Part shown: one piece after another, positions 10,798 to 21,728 of the stretch
Layout: the number at the start of each line of letters is the position of its first letter
How positions within the stretch are numbered: the first letter of the stretch is position 1
Assembly (NCBI GenBank): GCA_030142905.1
Contig: JASJOG010000165.1
Coordinates: 186,001-250,000, forward strand
Length of the DNA: 64,000 nt
Origin: Heliopora coerulea
Lineage: Eukaryota; Cnidaria; Anthozoa; Scleralcyonacea; Helioporidae
Reading direction: 5' to 3'
Translations under genes and position numbers: made by a program
The notes under the pieces: generated by a model
What the model saw: the letters and a program-made list of their open reading frames with translations, nothing else
Database searches by the model: none
What the model was told of the DNA's origin: nothing

Positions 10798-10992
10798 ATG
10801 TTTTCAAATTGTAAGCAAAAACGGCAGGCAATATCCTCAATGCAGGATACTTTGGATTTTCTCGAACGGAAAGGAAATTCAAAAACGACAAATGAGCTCG
10901 CCAGAGTAATCTGCCAAGCTCAAACCGATTGGCTTGAGTGTCGGAAAAACCAACGGAAGCTTACAGATTTTTTTAAACCTAAAGAAGTTTAA
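10798..10992 (+). CDS. Short ORF with PIP box, likely remnant of a pogo-type transposase C-terminus
   Basis: A 64-codon ORF starting at ATG 10798. Residues 52-59 are QRKLTDFF, an exact match to the PCNA-interacting (PIP) consensus Q-x-x-[LIM]-x-x-[FY]-[FY], followed by basic KPK. A C-terminal PCNA-binding peptide is known in Drosophila pogo transposase, so this is probably the transposase tail joined to a start region after internal deletion. The DNA-binding and DDE parts are absent. It could still make a small PCNA ligand; that is inference. The nested LINE begins within about 20 bp of its stop. Confidence 0.5.
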   Translation: MFSNCKQKRQAISSMQDTLDFLERKGNSKTTNELARVICQAQTDWLECRKNQRKLTDFFKPKEV

Positions 10993-10999
10993 ATAACTA

Positions 11000-12980
11000 A
11001 TATAGGAGCTTATTATCAAGGTTGTTCATCTCATTTGGTTAATTTTGTTGAGTTGTGTTCAGTTAACACCCTGTTAGGCAAAGGTGGAAAATCTTCTAAT
11101 ATTGCAGAAATTAACATAAATGGAAGTATAGATAATAAATACCAACATATTGCTGAACATTTAAACGATTATTTTATTAATATTGGTCCAACTCTGGCTG
11201 CACCGTCAGTATGTTTATCTGGTAATGAAGAATTACCCGACAATTCAACTGATGTAAATTCGCAATTTCATTTTTATACAATTAATGAATCAAGTGTTCT
11301 GAAAAATTTTAAAAGTCTTGAAGTATCCAAGGCTACTGGGGTTGACGGGATGCCGGCTAAAATTCTCAAATTATCATGCAATATTATTTCCCCATCTTTG
11401 ACCGATATTTTTAACCGTTCAATCTCTACGGGTGTATTTGTTGATGATTGGAAAAGAGCTAGGGTAATACCTGTCTATAAATCAGAAGATAGACGAAAAT
11501 GTGAGAACTATCGCCCAATTTCTATTCTTCCTATCATCAGCAAAATATTTGAGAAAGAAATATTTGGACAGCTGTATCAACACTTGATTAATAATTCCTT
11601 ACTTTCCCGATATCAATCAGGTTTTCGCCCAAAACATTCAACATTATCCCTTTTAATTCAAATGTGTGATAATTGGTTAGGAAAAATGGATAATGGGGAA
11701 TTAGTTGGTTTAATTTCTATTGATATTAGGAAAGCCTTTGACTCTATTGATCATAAAATCTTATTAAGGAAGATGCATGAGCATTTTGGAATTAAAGGAT
11801 TGGAGCTAAAATGGTTCCAATCCTACTTGACAAAAAGAAGCCAAGAGTGTGTGGTTAATGGTCACATATCCTCAGCTAAAGAAATTGTATGCGGTGTTCC
11901 ACAGGGATCTATTCTGGGACCCCTCCTGTTTCTGTTGTATATAAATGATCTGCCACATTGTTTCCAAAACACAACTCCTGGTCTGTAAGCTGATGATACC
12001 CAAATATATGCATCCTCGGGAAATTTCTCAGATTTAGTAGCAAAACTTAATAAAGACCTGGAAAATATAGTCAAATGGCTTTCCCAAAATAAATTACAAC
12101 TTCATACCAAAAAAACAAAACTGATGTTTATAGGTTCATCCTATAACCTTAAAAACAAAGTTGGTAGTGACCAAGTAATGATAAACGATGAACCGGTTAC
12201 TCGATATACCTCATTTCGATGTTTGGGTGTAGAACTCGATCAAAAGTTGAGTTGAGAAAACCATATAGATTCAATATGTAAAAAAGCAGGTACTGGTATT
12301 GGAATTATGAAAAGAGTTAAACCTTTCATACCATACGAAACTTTACTAAATTTATATAATTCTCTCGTACTCCCATACTTTGATTATTGTTCACCGTTAT
12401 GGGACAACTGTGGAAGTCTGCTGAAAGAGAAAATACAAAAATTACAAAATAGGGCAGCAAGAGTTATGACAGGTGCTAATTATGTGAGGTCGTCAGATCT
12501 GCTCCAAGCTATGTCATGGAAAAATCTGAACGACCGTCTTAAATTGAATAAATTAGTTTTGATTTACAAAATATTAAACAACCACTCAGCTCCAAATTTA
12601 AAAGATAAATTTATTATAAGGGAGGCAAATTTAAATAATTACAATCTTAGAAATGCCCACATTAACCTCTCAATTCCTAAGCCTAAAACTGAATATTTGA
12701 AAAAATGTTTTGGGTATAGTGGAGCTGTGCTATTCAATAGCCTACCAAGGGAGGCGAAGCTTACAGAGTCTATAACCAGCTTTAAAAATTTGATTCAAAA
12801 AGTGTTTGACTGAGTCAGACGTCGAGCATCGTCGAATTTTATCTTTTTAAACTTTTTTATACCTGAGGACTTAGATTAATCCTTTACATGAATTCTTTGT
12901 ATTTGTGTGACGCCCCTCATGAAAATCATCTTTTGATGATGAGGGTAGCGTGTTTAAATAAAGTTACATTCACATTCACG
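11000..12980 (+). pseudogene. 5'-truncated LINE with broken reverse transcriptase (nested in Tigger)
   Basis: The frame from about 11,035 encodes RT blocks in order: KATGVDGMPAKILK, RVIPVYKSEDRRKCENYRPIS, SGFRPKHST, LVGLISIDIRKAFDSIDH, CGVPQGSILGPLLFLLYINDL. At about 11,986 a TAA replaces the residue before ADD (the tyrosine position of the YADD catalytic box). A second nonsense codon (TGA) lies at about 12,253 in KLS-ENHID. The C-terminal part is open at 12,307-12,813. The 3' end is AATAAAGTTACATTCACATTCAC, a short-repeat tail. The 5' half (PHD finger, endonuclease) is missing. The CR1/L2-like class is inferred. It is inactive. Confidence 0.75.
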
Positions 12981-13205
12981 TCATTTAAAAAAAACATTTG
13001 TTACGTATCTGATCCACTCCCCTTAATACGACCACCCCGTTAATACGACCAAATTTTTTCGGCCCAACGGTGGTCGTATTAACGGGGTTCCACTGTATAC
13101 CTCTTTAAAGTGTTATTTTGGTATTCATCTAGACCGGAACCTAAGCCTAAGCCGGAGGTAAAAGTTATGCCGGAGTCCAAGCGTAGTCCAAATCCGGAGT
13201 ACCAC

Positions 13206-16200
13206 TCCGTCTCAGCAGTACGGATGAATGTCAACAATCTGATCATTCCAAATTGATCTAAGACCATGTGCTTGGGAATATTGGTGATGGTGCCTAAATG
13301 AACGACAAACAATGTTTGGCAAACTTATCTTGGATTGACAATACACGCTCAAGAAAGAAACGCAATCAATAAAATGTACATTTGAAACGTGTCATTTCAA
13401 GAAGCCCTCTTTAAGCAGACTCACTGTCGACAAAGAACTTATTGTCATACGTTTTTCACGCTGAGGTATTATCGAACCAGTGCTTCTTTTACTGCCTTTA
13501 CAGACTGCAGTGTCTAACTATACCGAACCTGTTGCTTACTACAAATGAGATATTTATTTGTACATAAAAATGCTAAACGCTCACCGGATGGTGAAGTCTG
13601 GATTTATCCTTTAACAGGCTGAGTACTTTGGGAATGAGTGGACGCTCTAAGAACGACAAAACAGCGCAGAAAGTAAAGTAAGTACAACACTGCGATGGTT
13701 GGTGTAATGATTGGTATAATGGACATCATGATGTAGGTAAAAAATAAAGATGTTCATGAATCTTCACGACTGTAATAGTGAGGCTGCGGGCGATGATGAA
13801 GGTAAAGACGACGAGGATAATGATGATGACTATAATTACGATGATGTTAATGTTAATGATGATGCTATAGATGATGATGATTATGATGACGATGATAATG
13901 ATGATTATGATGACAATGATGATAATTATGATGATAATGATGATTATGATGATTATAATGATAATGATGATTATGATGATAATGATAATGAGTATAATGA
14001 TGAATGTTGAGAATAACAGCTGTTATACTGACACCGATAAAGCTAATCATAATCACGATAAACAAGGCAACCAATAATGGTCATCATAACAACGATAATG
14101 CTGATGGTTACCACAGAGATGGTAATGATGATGGCTAATATGATAATGTCAAAGATACTGACGATTATGACAAAGAAAATGTTGATCGAGTGTGATGACT
14201 TCATGAAAGCAATAGTGATGTTAGATACTTCATTTCGTCTTTTACGGCCTGTTCATATGATGGAGTGTTCCCTACATAAAAAATAAATCCAGGTTTACTT
14301 AGTTAAATAAAACAATCCTGCTGTCGTACTAACGCTACACGAAAAAAATGTTTGTGAGCTGGGAATGGTCAAAACTGCACATTGACGCTTTCAGTTAGTT
14401 TTTAATGTGAAACGAATTTTGAGAGAAAGTAAAGCTCACAATTGACTTTAGTAACCTAGTAGTGCGCCAGTGATTACATGAAATTCTAAAAGAACTGTGT
14501 GGGAAAACAGATACTTTCATAAGCTTCCTCCCACAATACGTGCAACCTCGGCTTGCAATGATATTACCACCCTTTACATGGAGCTAAAAATCACTTTCCT
14601 TCGTCAATTCAATTCACATCTAAGTGCATGTAGTTTATCAATGTTATCTTTAATACACTTACCGAAGCGTTGGACTTGCTGCTAAAAAAGAGATGACAAG
14701 TTGAGAATAAAGTCGAGGTCAAGGTCAGCCGCGTAGATGATGAGGAAGTGTGGGGCGAGTGACAAACCCCCAAAGTTTGAAAAAAAATAGAAAATTCGGG
14801 CAAAAAATTGATAGTAATTAGTGAAACATTTGGTAAGGTAAAGTAGGTCAAATTCCTTTTTGGTTACTAGTTTATGTTGAATTTATGAACTAGGGCTGAG
14901 GAAGCGACGGTACACCATACATGGCCTGAATGCGCTTAAAATTAAATTCAGGCAATTTTGCTTGCCCAGTATACTGTAACGAAGGATCATCATGGTACTA
15001 ACAGAACATACCTAGTTTACGTGATGTTTAAAAAACGAGCAGAAGTGTTTTATCGGATATAAACTGTGCATGTAAGATTTTCCTATTAATTCGAGCCTTG
15101 TACTGTAAACGAAGACCAATAATAGTAGGACCAAAACCTGTCTAGCTTACTATAAATCTCGCGTATTTAAAGTTACATGCCGATTCCCTTTCGTTGACTG
15201 CTTTCTCCAACCAACAATAGTTGCTTAAGAATAAATAACATAAAACGGAAGGTATTTACTGAAATCCTTATTGGTTTCGTTTCCTGACTAGATGATTCAC
15301 TTGATTGTTCTAAAAAAGGAAAAACACGGCGATAGTTAGAAAAAAATTCTACAGTACTAGGAACGGTCAACAGCCATTGTTGTACATAGAAATATTCCCC
15401 CCCCCGTCCTCAAAATTCTCACTTCCACATTGTCAACAAAAAATAGGAACGGAAAGAAAGGTGTTGTAGTTTTGGTAGTCGTTGCAGTTGTTTTTCGCTC
15501 TTATTGCAGTTTTTGTTGTAGTTGTTCTTGCTGCTGCTTCTGCTGTTGTTGTTGTTGTTGTTGTTGCCGTTGTTGTTGCTGTCGTTGTTAATGTTACTGT
15601 CGTTGTTAATGTTACTGTCGTTGTTAATGTTACTGTCGTTAAAGTCAAGATCACCCACCTGAATTAGCAGCTGTTCCTGGTAATGCCGGGAAATCTTCGT
15701 TAAGCATCGTAAACTCGGTACTTGGCTCCCCCAGTTTCGATACCAAGCCTATGAGACATTGTCAGGCTAATTTAGGACGAAAATTCAAATACCGAAGAAC
15801 CTTCTCTTCAATAACGTGCACCACTAACTAAGTCAACCTTCTACCATATATGTCCTCACTTCTGTCCGTAACCTGGTCTCCATTTCGGTCATGAACCACA
15901 TCTTTTCCACCACCGCGGTTTCCAACCACACCTCCACACCCATCTCCATCGTTAACCATATCTCCACCTCCAGTTCTATTTTTTACCATATCTGTACTCT
16001 CTAGCATCCCTAAACGCGTGCCCTACTCAGTCACTAACTACATCTTTATCACCTTCACCATTGCCAGCCACATTTCCACCTCCCGCTCTATTACTATCTC
16101 CGCTCTATTACTCTATTACCGCTCTATTATTCTATTACTCTATTACTCTATTACCGCTCTATTACTCTATCTCCACCTCCACTTCTACCTCTTACCACAT

Positions 16201-19200
16201 CTGTCCTCTCTACTGTCCCTAAATGCGTCCCCGTCACAGTCACTAACTACATCTTCATCACCTCCACTGTTTCCAATCACATTTCCACCTTCACGTCAAC
16301 CATGTTCCATATCTCCACCTCCATCTCTACTTCTTCCCAAATCCCTCCCGACTTCTATCCCTAACCGCGTAACCATCCTAAAGCACATTACCACCTCCAC
16401 GTTCATCCTTCACCCCAGCTCCACCCTCATCTCTATCCCCAGCCACATTCCCATCTTCTCACAAGATTTGTGTTATTTAACTACGGTTAACCCCAGACGA
16501 TTTTACGCGTCAAAGGAACAGCTCCCGTCGGGAAAGAGTCAAACACATTTCCACTTCTATCTCCATATCCATCTTCAACCATAACTACATCTCTACTTTT
16601 ATCAGAATCTCCCACATGTCCTTAGCACTGAACACGAAGTGAACTGCGGTAAACCAAGCAGGGTAAATAACTCAACTCACCATAGCTTGCTCGGCCGACA
16701 AACGAACTGGACGTTCCCGTCGACGACGGAGAAGACACAGATGGTGGTACGTGAGCCATTGGACGATTAGCAAGGACAGGAAAGTCAGACAGATCTAATC
16801 CACTGATGAAATCGTGTCCGTATTACTAGAGAGCCCTGGAAAAAGAATGGGCATAAGACAAGCACCTAGTTAAAATGAGCGGCCTTTGTACGTTGGTCCA
16901 CTTTGTGGTACCATTTTTGCGCAGGAGTGTACAATCTTTTCACAAAACACTTTAAGACACCACAGGTGTTTCGATTATCAAATAGGAAATCGCCGGCCTG
17001 TCTCCCTGCTGTGATCGAAACAAGGATGACCTCATTTCAATCAGAAAAATTTCTTCTACCCTGAACTATCATGAGAGTATCTACGCTAGTCTGTACCGCA
17101 CTGAGCTGAACTAACCTTTCTTAGAAAATGAAGAAAACAGATTTTGATGTTCTTCTACAACTGACCTATAATCGGTCTTCCCTAAGGAATCACATCCAGA
17201 AGGTAAATCTTGGGTGGTAAATGAGGTTTGTTTGAGTTATCACAAGTTATCACAAGTTATCACAAGGGTACATCTAAAATCACTGTATAGAAATTAAGTA
17301 GCTATATTCCTTTCACGGAGATCGTGAAGTAGATACCTCTTAAGCTAATTTAGTGTGTCACACAAGGATAATAGATTCGATACGTTCAATAAAGCTAAGG
17401 GTATATTGTTGGACTAGAGGAGCAACAGTGGTGACTAGGATGGGATTACAGTTCTGTTCCCTGATGGTTGGAGAAGAGTATCAAAGAATTCAGGTCAAAC
17501 GGTCTTTAAGTATTGAACAGAATGTGATATCTCGGTGTTTAAATCTCAAACACACATGCTTCTAAAGCTCTTAAACACAGAAATGTTTCTGAGCCCCTGA
17601 CGGGAATCTAAGCTCAAAAACCGGTAATCAGAACGCTTCGAGTTCGATTGCCAGGAGGGCTCAGGAACTTCTCTAAGTTTAGAGCTTGAGGAAATGTAAT
17701 GTGGCTGGAAATGTACTACATTTTCCCTCGAGTAATTTGGTAGCTAAAAACTCGATTTATGGTGTTATTGAAAATACTTCCAGGTCATGTCTCTTACCAT
17801 TAGACTAGAAGACGTTCATCATCGACGATGGCGGCAAATCAAAAACATTCTACAAGATAAATACAGAAACTAGAGCTAACGTGGTATTTTAGTGTTAATA
17901 TAGACATTTGAACAAACATTCTCTTACAGTAGAACGTTAACCTCATATCCTGTAAACCTCTTACGGCCGATAAACGTCCACATCGTACAACCACTGAGGC
18001 ACATGGAGCTAGGCTACGTATGAAATTCGCTTGCACTCATTGTTCTCACTCAGAAAACTTTTTTACTGAGCCCCTGACGGGAGTAGAACCTGTGACCTAA
18101 ACTCCGAGGTGAACAACCTCACCGTTCATTAGGTTACAAGTTCTACACTTATGTAAACTTCACCATCCCTCTGAGTCTCGGTAGCTCAATGGTTTGAGCA
18201 TCTTACCGGTCATTAGAAGGTTACAGGTTGTACACATATGTAACCTTCGCTCTCCATCTGAGTCTCGACAGGTCAGTGGTTAGAGTGTCTCACTGGTTGT
18301 ACACATTTCTAACCTACTCTCACCATCTCAGTCCACGTAGCTCAATGGTTACCACGTCTCACCGGTCATCAGAAAGTTACACGTTCGATCTTCGTCTGGG
18401 GCTTGGAAACCTTTTAATGGGAATTCTAACTTGACGAGTGCTCACACATTACCTGTCATAACTACACGCTGCGCAAGTTCAACTCTTGGTCCGTATGCGA
18501 CTTTTTAATTTTACTCTAGCGAACGTTAGACGATTTTACTGGTCAAGGCGAGACATCTCGGAGCGGAAAGGATGAATATCAATGCCCAACAATCAAATAC
18601 AAAATAAAAAACAAAAAAATCAAATAAATAGACAAACATACAAACAAACACGCAAGCAAACTTACAGGTTGACTTCTTGGAGGTCCAAATGCGCTGGTCA
18701 ACGGATTGCTTATGGAGCTCACTAAACCACCATGACTTGAACTGAAATATGACAAAGGTTGGAAGATTACAAAATGCCGATTGAAAGTAGGGCATGTGGC
18801 GGAAGTAGACGGCAGGGAACAGAAGTGAAAAGGTTGGAGACTAAGAAGTGAAAGGATAGAGAGGATAACGAAGAGATGGGAGGAAAGGAAGGGCAGGAAA
18901 AGGAAATAAAAAAGAAAGAGAAAAGAAAGAGAAAAGGAGGCAAGGCTAGGAGATGGGAGGGCAGAGTATAGAATGAGGAGAGAGAGAAAGGAGAGGGTAA
19001 TATAAGCAAGGTAAAATGGAAGGGAAGTGAATTATAACAAGCATACCTTCCAAGAAAAGATCTCTGTTGTTGTTGCTGTTGTTGTTGAGCAATAATCCCA
19101 AGTGAACTTCTAGTAAAAAATAAAAACCAAGAACATGAAGGTGTACCAGGGAAGGAAAACTACAAAATAATTTTGGCTGTCTTGGTTTGTGCTTTTTTTG

Positions 19201-21728
19201 TTTGTTTGTTTTTCTAACTGTTGGTTATGTTTTTGAGAGTAATGTAACACTTATGGTCTGCAGTCATGTTATTTATTGCCATTTGAGTTGCTAGATGTGC
19301 TGCAGTATTTCCGTATTCCTCCTAGTCTCTGGGGTCTTGTATTTTTAACTGCTGTTAGTAAATTCACAGTATCCATCCTACCTTCCTATGGTCGATGTTG
19401 GTAAACCTGGTGCTCTGTTAGTTGCTTTAGAACTCAGCGAATTAAAAGACGTCTGAGCTCCAAGGTGAGGTGAAATGGGTGGCAAGCCAATACCACCTCC
19501 TTGTTGACCCATTGACAGAATTCCTCTACTAAAAAATTAAAGCAAAACTTTGTATTTCCGTAGGGTCTGTATTCCCAAAATTCTAGAGGTGTTGTGAGGA
19601 TTAGTGATAGCCTACTGTGGAATCATGGCAAAAGATGTGTGTCCTCTTTTGACTGGTTCTTGAAGATAACTCTGACCAGTCAAGTAAGGAATTGAACTGA
19701 ATCATATGAGTAACAGTCCAGGCTTGGTTTTGCTCTAATGAGTTTATAATCAAAGGAAAGCAACTTGTAGAACTTTAATCTGGTCTCCACAGCTATCACC
19801 CTTTCCTGAGCATGATTGAACTGTTGAGACATTCAAACCCAACTCATGAAGCACTTGTGAAAAATATACAAAGCCAATATGCACTTTCAAAAACCCAGCA
19901 TGTTTTCCCTCTGAAATTCCTTCTTTGTACACTTCCATCAACAGCACTGGTCTAAACTGATCACATTAATAAACCTTGTTAAACAAGGTGAACTTACCTG
20001 CCAGGTTGTGATGATGACATGGGTGAACTGACACTGCTTAAATGTTGTAAGCCAGAACTGACATTCGATAGTTGACCTGTCAAATGGTTACTATGGTAGC
20101 CAGGGTATGAAATGCTTCTACTAAACTTTAAGACCAATAAGAAAGAAATGTTGAAAAAGATGAATGAAAGGAAGAATGAGTGAGGGAGGCAGAAAGTGAA
20201 ATATGGGTTGTGTAGAATATAGACAGAAAAGAGAAAATAAGGGAAGGCACAGGAGAGGAAAGAATGAGAAATGGAATGAGGTTTAACATAGGAGAGATAT
20301 AGAGAGCATGTGGGAGATGGAATGGAAATAGAAGTCAAGTGAAAAAATATGTAGAGGAGATATAGAAGGACCAAGGAGACAAATAGGGCAAAGAGGGGGA
20401 AAGCTGAGGGAGAAAGGTTTAGACGAGAACAGATTGAGGGGATCAAAGGTGAGAGAGAGAAGGAACAAATGGAGAGGGGGGGATGGGTGGAGGCAGAAAG
20501 GGTAAAAGGGGAGAAATTGAGGGAATAGGAGAGGGTGGCCTGGGTGTAGTAAGAGGGGAACAGGAGAGGGAATTAGAAAAGGTGAAAAATGTAATGACAA
20601 GAGTGAAAAAGAAGTGAGGGTAGAGGGAAAAGGAGAGTTTTAGAAAATGAAAGGATGTCATTCAATTAAAGGCAAATTAACTATATTAAACTGAGATTCC
20701 TTACCTGAGGAGAGGAAGAGAGGCCACGACTACTACCTGGGGCTCCAGGAATTGAAGTTGTAAGTAAGCCACCTAAATATTTGTGATAAATTGTTTCACC
20801 AGGAACCAAAATAATAAATAACAATATTATCTGAAGGACATCTCAACAGGCCAGTAAATCAAACATAAAAAACCAGCCTTTTCTTATCCATCTTACCTGG
20901 GCTTCCAAGTCCAGACCCAAAATAATTTGCTTGCGAGCCTGGAGCTGAGACTAAAGGACAAAAAAACCATAAAAAAACATGCTAGATGTAGTAGGCCCCA
21001 AAAAGGTGTATAATTTATTTTATCACCCTGATTGTGTTGAATTTGCATAATTTAAAGTCTAGTACCATAAGTGACTGACGTTTCCTCATGCATCCTTATA
21101 AAATCATTTTAATGTTTGTACAGTAGACCACCTTGAAGATAAAATGCTTACTGCAACAACTTTCGGTCGACATCTGACTTTTTAATTTCACTCTGGATTA
21201 TGCCAGATGGTTTTACTTGTCAAAGTAAGATGCTTTGGAATGAAAAGTCTTAGTCTTGTAGCTGATGTATAATTTAATCAAATATTAAAAGCTGAGAATT
21301 ACCAGATGGACCTGGATACAGGTTTCCAAGGTGTGAAGTTGCCTGACTGGAAGAGTGAGATGATAATGCCTAAAAATTAGACAGACATTACCAAGGATTA
21401 TTTCCATTAACCATATTTATCACAGTCTTATCTTGTGAATTCACTGCACAAGGTACTGATATAACAATACAAATTCAAATATGTCAAGACATTAATAGAT
21501 GTAGAGTACTGTATATTGCCCTGTCATTGACAAACCTATATTAATATTCTCTTTTTATCTTCACCTGTCTAATTCTAAAAAACAAACTTCCTTTTCTGGT
21601 CTCCTTGGAAACTGGACCTGGTTGAAAAACATGTTTGAACTATTATTTATATCATGTACAGTATTTTCTGGGTAAAATCCAACTCTGTTTGACTTTAAAG
21701 TCCCAATTGTACTCATAATTTTGGAACT
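13206..21728 (-). CDS. CNOT2: CNOT2-like CCR4-NOT transcription complex subunit 2, thirteen exons (3' end not found)
   Basis: Exons in reading order with AG/GT borders: 21728-21588, 21369-21303, 20950-20897, 20772-20705, 20125-19998, 19528-19382, 19109-19047, 18741-18666, 16802-16681, 15748-15659, 15309-15260, 14681-14663, 13293-13206. Phases agree throughout except between 18666 and 16802, where at least one exon is unplaced. Family landmarks: FFNQVQFPRRPEKEALSS, GSRGILSMG, a poly-Gln run, SGLDLSDFPVLANR, GRASYGLVSKL, LNEDFPALPG, NIPKHMVLDQFGMIRLLTF. CNOT2 is a scaffold of the CCR4-NOT mRNA deadenylase. The C-terminal NOT box should follow, but I found none down to 232. The first ATG (21716) may not be the true start; an upstream exon is likely. 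Confidence 0.85.
13785..14010. repeat. GAT/AAT/TAT trinucleotide-rich microsatellite in CNOT2 intron
   Basis: Imperfect runs of GATGATTATGATGATAATGAT dominate. They create long apparent ORFs (Asp/Asn/Tyr on one strand, Met/Ile in another frame, His-rich on the reverse) that are low-complexity artefacts. The run lies between the 13206-13293 exon and the 14,663 microexon. Confidence 0.85.
14663..14681 (-). CDS. CNOT2: CNOT2 19-nt microexon
   Basis: The reverse strand reads CTTTTTTAG | CAGCAAGTCCAACGCTTCG | GTAAGTG: a strong polypyrimidine-AG acceptor and a consensus donor around only 19 nt. It encodes QQVQRF plus one base. The upstream exon ends in phase 0 and the downstream exon (13293) begins with the two bases needed to complete a Gly codon. 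It therefore fits exactly between KPIRIS and TITNIPKHM. Human CNOT2 has QQ...IQVLPDG at the corresponding place before VTNIP. Confidence 0.6.
15535..15640. repeat. GTT microsatellite plus 18-bp tandem repeat
   Basis: A (GTT)n tract leads into three exact copies of GTCGTTGTTAATGTTACT at 15581, 15599 and 15617 plus a partial fourth. It ends only about 20 bp from the CNOT2 exon donor at 15,659, so it lies in the start of the intron. Confidence 0.85.
15850..16620. repeat. CCACCTCCATCTC-rich degenerate minisatellite
   Basis: Over about 770 bp the plus strand is a loose tandem of CATCTCCACCTCCA, with CTCTATTAC runs at 16,085-16,160. On the CNOT2 strand it is purine-rich. Long ORFs here (for example 16,018-16,584) are Ser/Pro/Thr/Leu low-complexity and not genes. 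Confidence 0.7.
16803..18665. repeat. CNOT2 intron with tandem tRNA-like SINE units
   Basis: At 17,582-17,680 is a SINE-like unit on the reverse strand, beginning TGAGCCCCTGACGGG on the plus strand. At 18,066-18,400 about four tRNA-like modules stand in a row: one reverse-oriented (TGAGCCCCTGACGGGAGTAGAACC), then forward copies containing GTAGCTCAATGGTTTGAGC, CAGTGGTTAGAGTGTC and GTAGCTCAATGGTT, each followed by CACCGGTCATNAGAAGGTTAC-type sequence. A-box-like and B-box-like motifs are present but no unit is a clean tRNA. At least one unplaced CNOT2 exon should lie in this interval. Confidence 0.55.
18780..19020. repeat. Polypurine tract in CNOT2 intron (1)
   Basis: The plus strand is almost pure A/G over roughly 240 bp (GGGAGGAAAGG, AAGAAAGAGAAAAGAAAGAG). 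On the transcribed CNOT2 strand this is a pyrimidine run ahead of the 19,047 side of the neighbouring exon. Such tracts can form triplex DNA. ORFs read here are artefacts. Confidence 0.7.
20130..20650. repeat. Polypurine tract in CNOT2 intron (2)
   Basis: About 500 bp of A/G-rich plus-strand sequence with GAGAGAGAAGG, GGAGAGGGGGG and GAAAGGGTAAAAGGGGAGA motifs. It lies between the exons at 20,125 and 20,705. No splice-flanked exon is visible in it. The overlapping Ser/Leu/Phe/Pro-rich reverse ORFs are low-complexity products of the tract. Confidence 0.7.

Larger units (their letters stand above)
9797..13095. mobile_element. pogo/Tigger-type DNA transposon carrying a HIRAN ORF, with nested LINE
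   Basis: The left end CAGTGGAACCCCG is inverse to the right end CGGGGTTCCACTG. The shared subterminal CCGTTAATACGACCA motif occurs several times at each end. The flanks are TA on both sides (9795-9796 and 13096-13097), the target duplication of Tc1/mariner-pogo elements, and CAGT-GAACC termini are typical of pogo/Tigger. Inside are a HIRAN ORF (-), a short head-to-head ORF (+) ending in a PCNA-binding-type peptide, and a 5'-truncated LINE. The DDE transposase core is missing, so this copy is non-autonomous. It lies about 110 bp past the last visible CNOT2 exon. Confidence 0.8.

Noticed and set aside
13750..14077. Asp/Asn/Tyr-rich and Met/Ile-rich ORFs
   Set aside because: Products of an imperfect GAT/TAT/AAT microsatellite in several frames; inside a CNOT2 intron.
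16018..16584. 188-codon ORF
   Set aside because: Ser/Pro/Leu/Thr low complexity generated by the CCACCTCCATC minisatellite; no domain.
18173..18240. Genuine tRNA gene
   Set aside because: A- and B-box-like words are present but acceptor-stem pairing and standard loops are not; fits a SINE head instead.
20283..20661. Long Ser/Leu/Phe/Pro reverse-strand ORFs
   Set aside because: Artefacts of a polypurine tract between two real CNOT2 exons.
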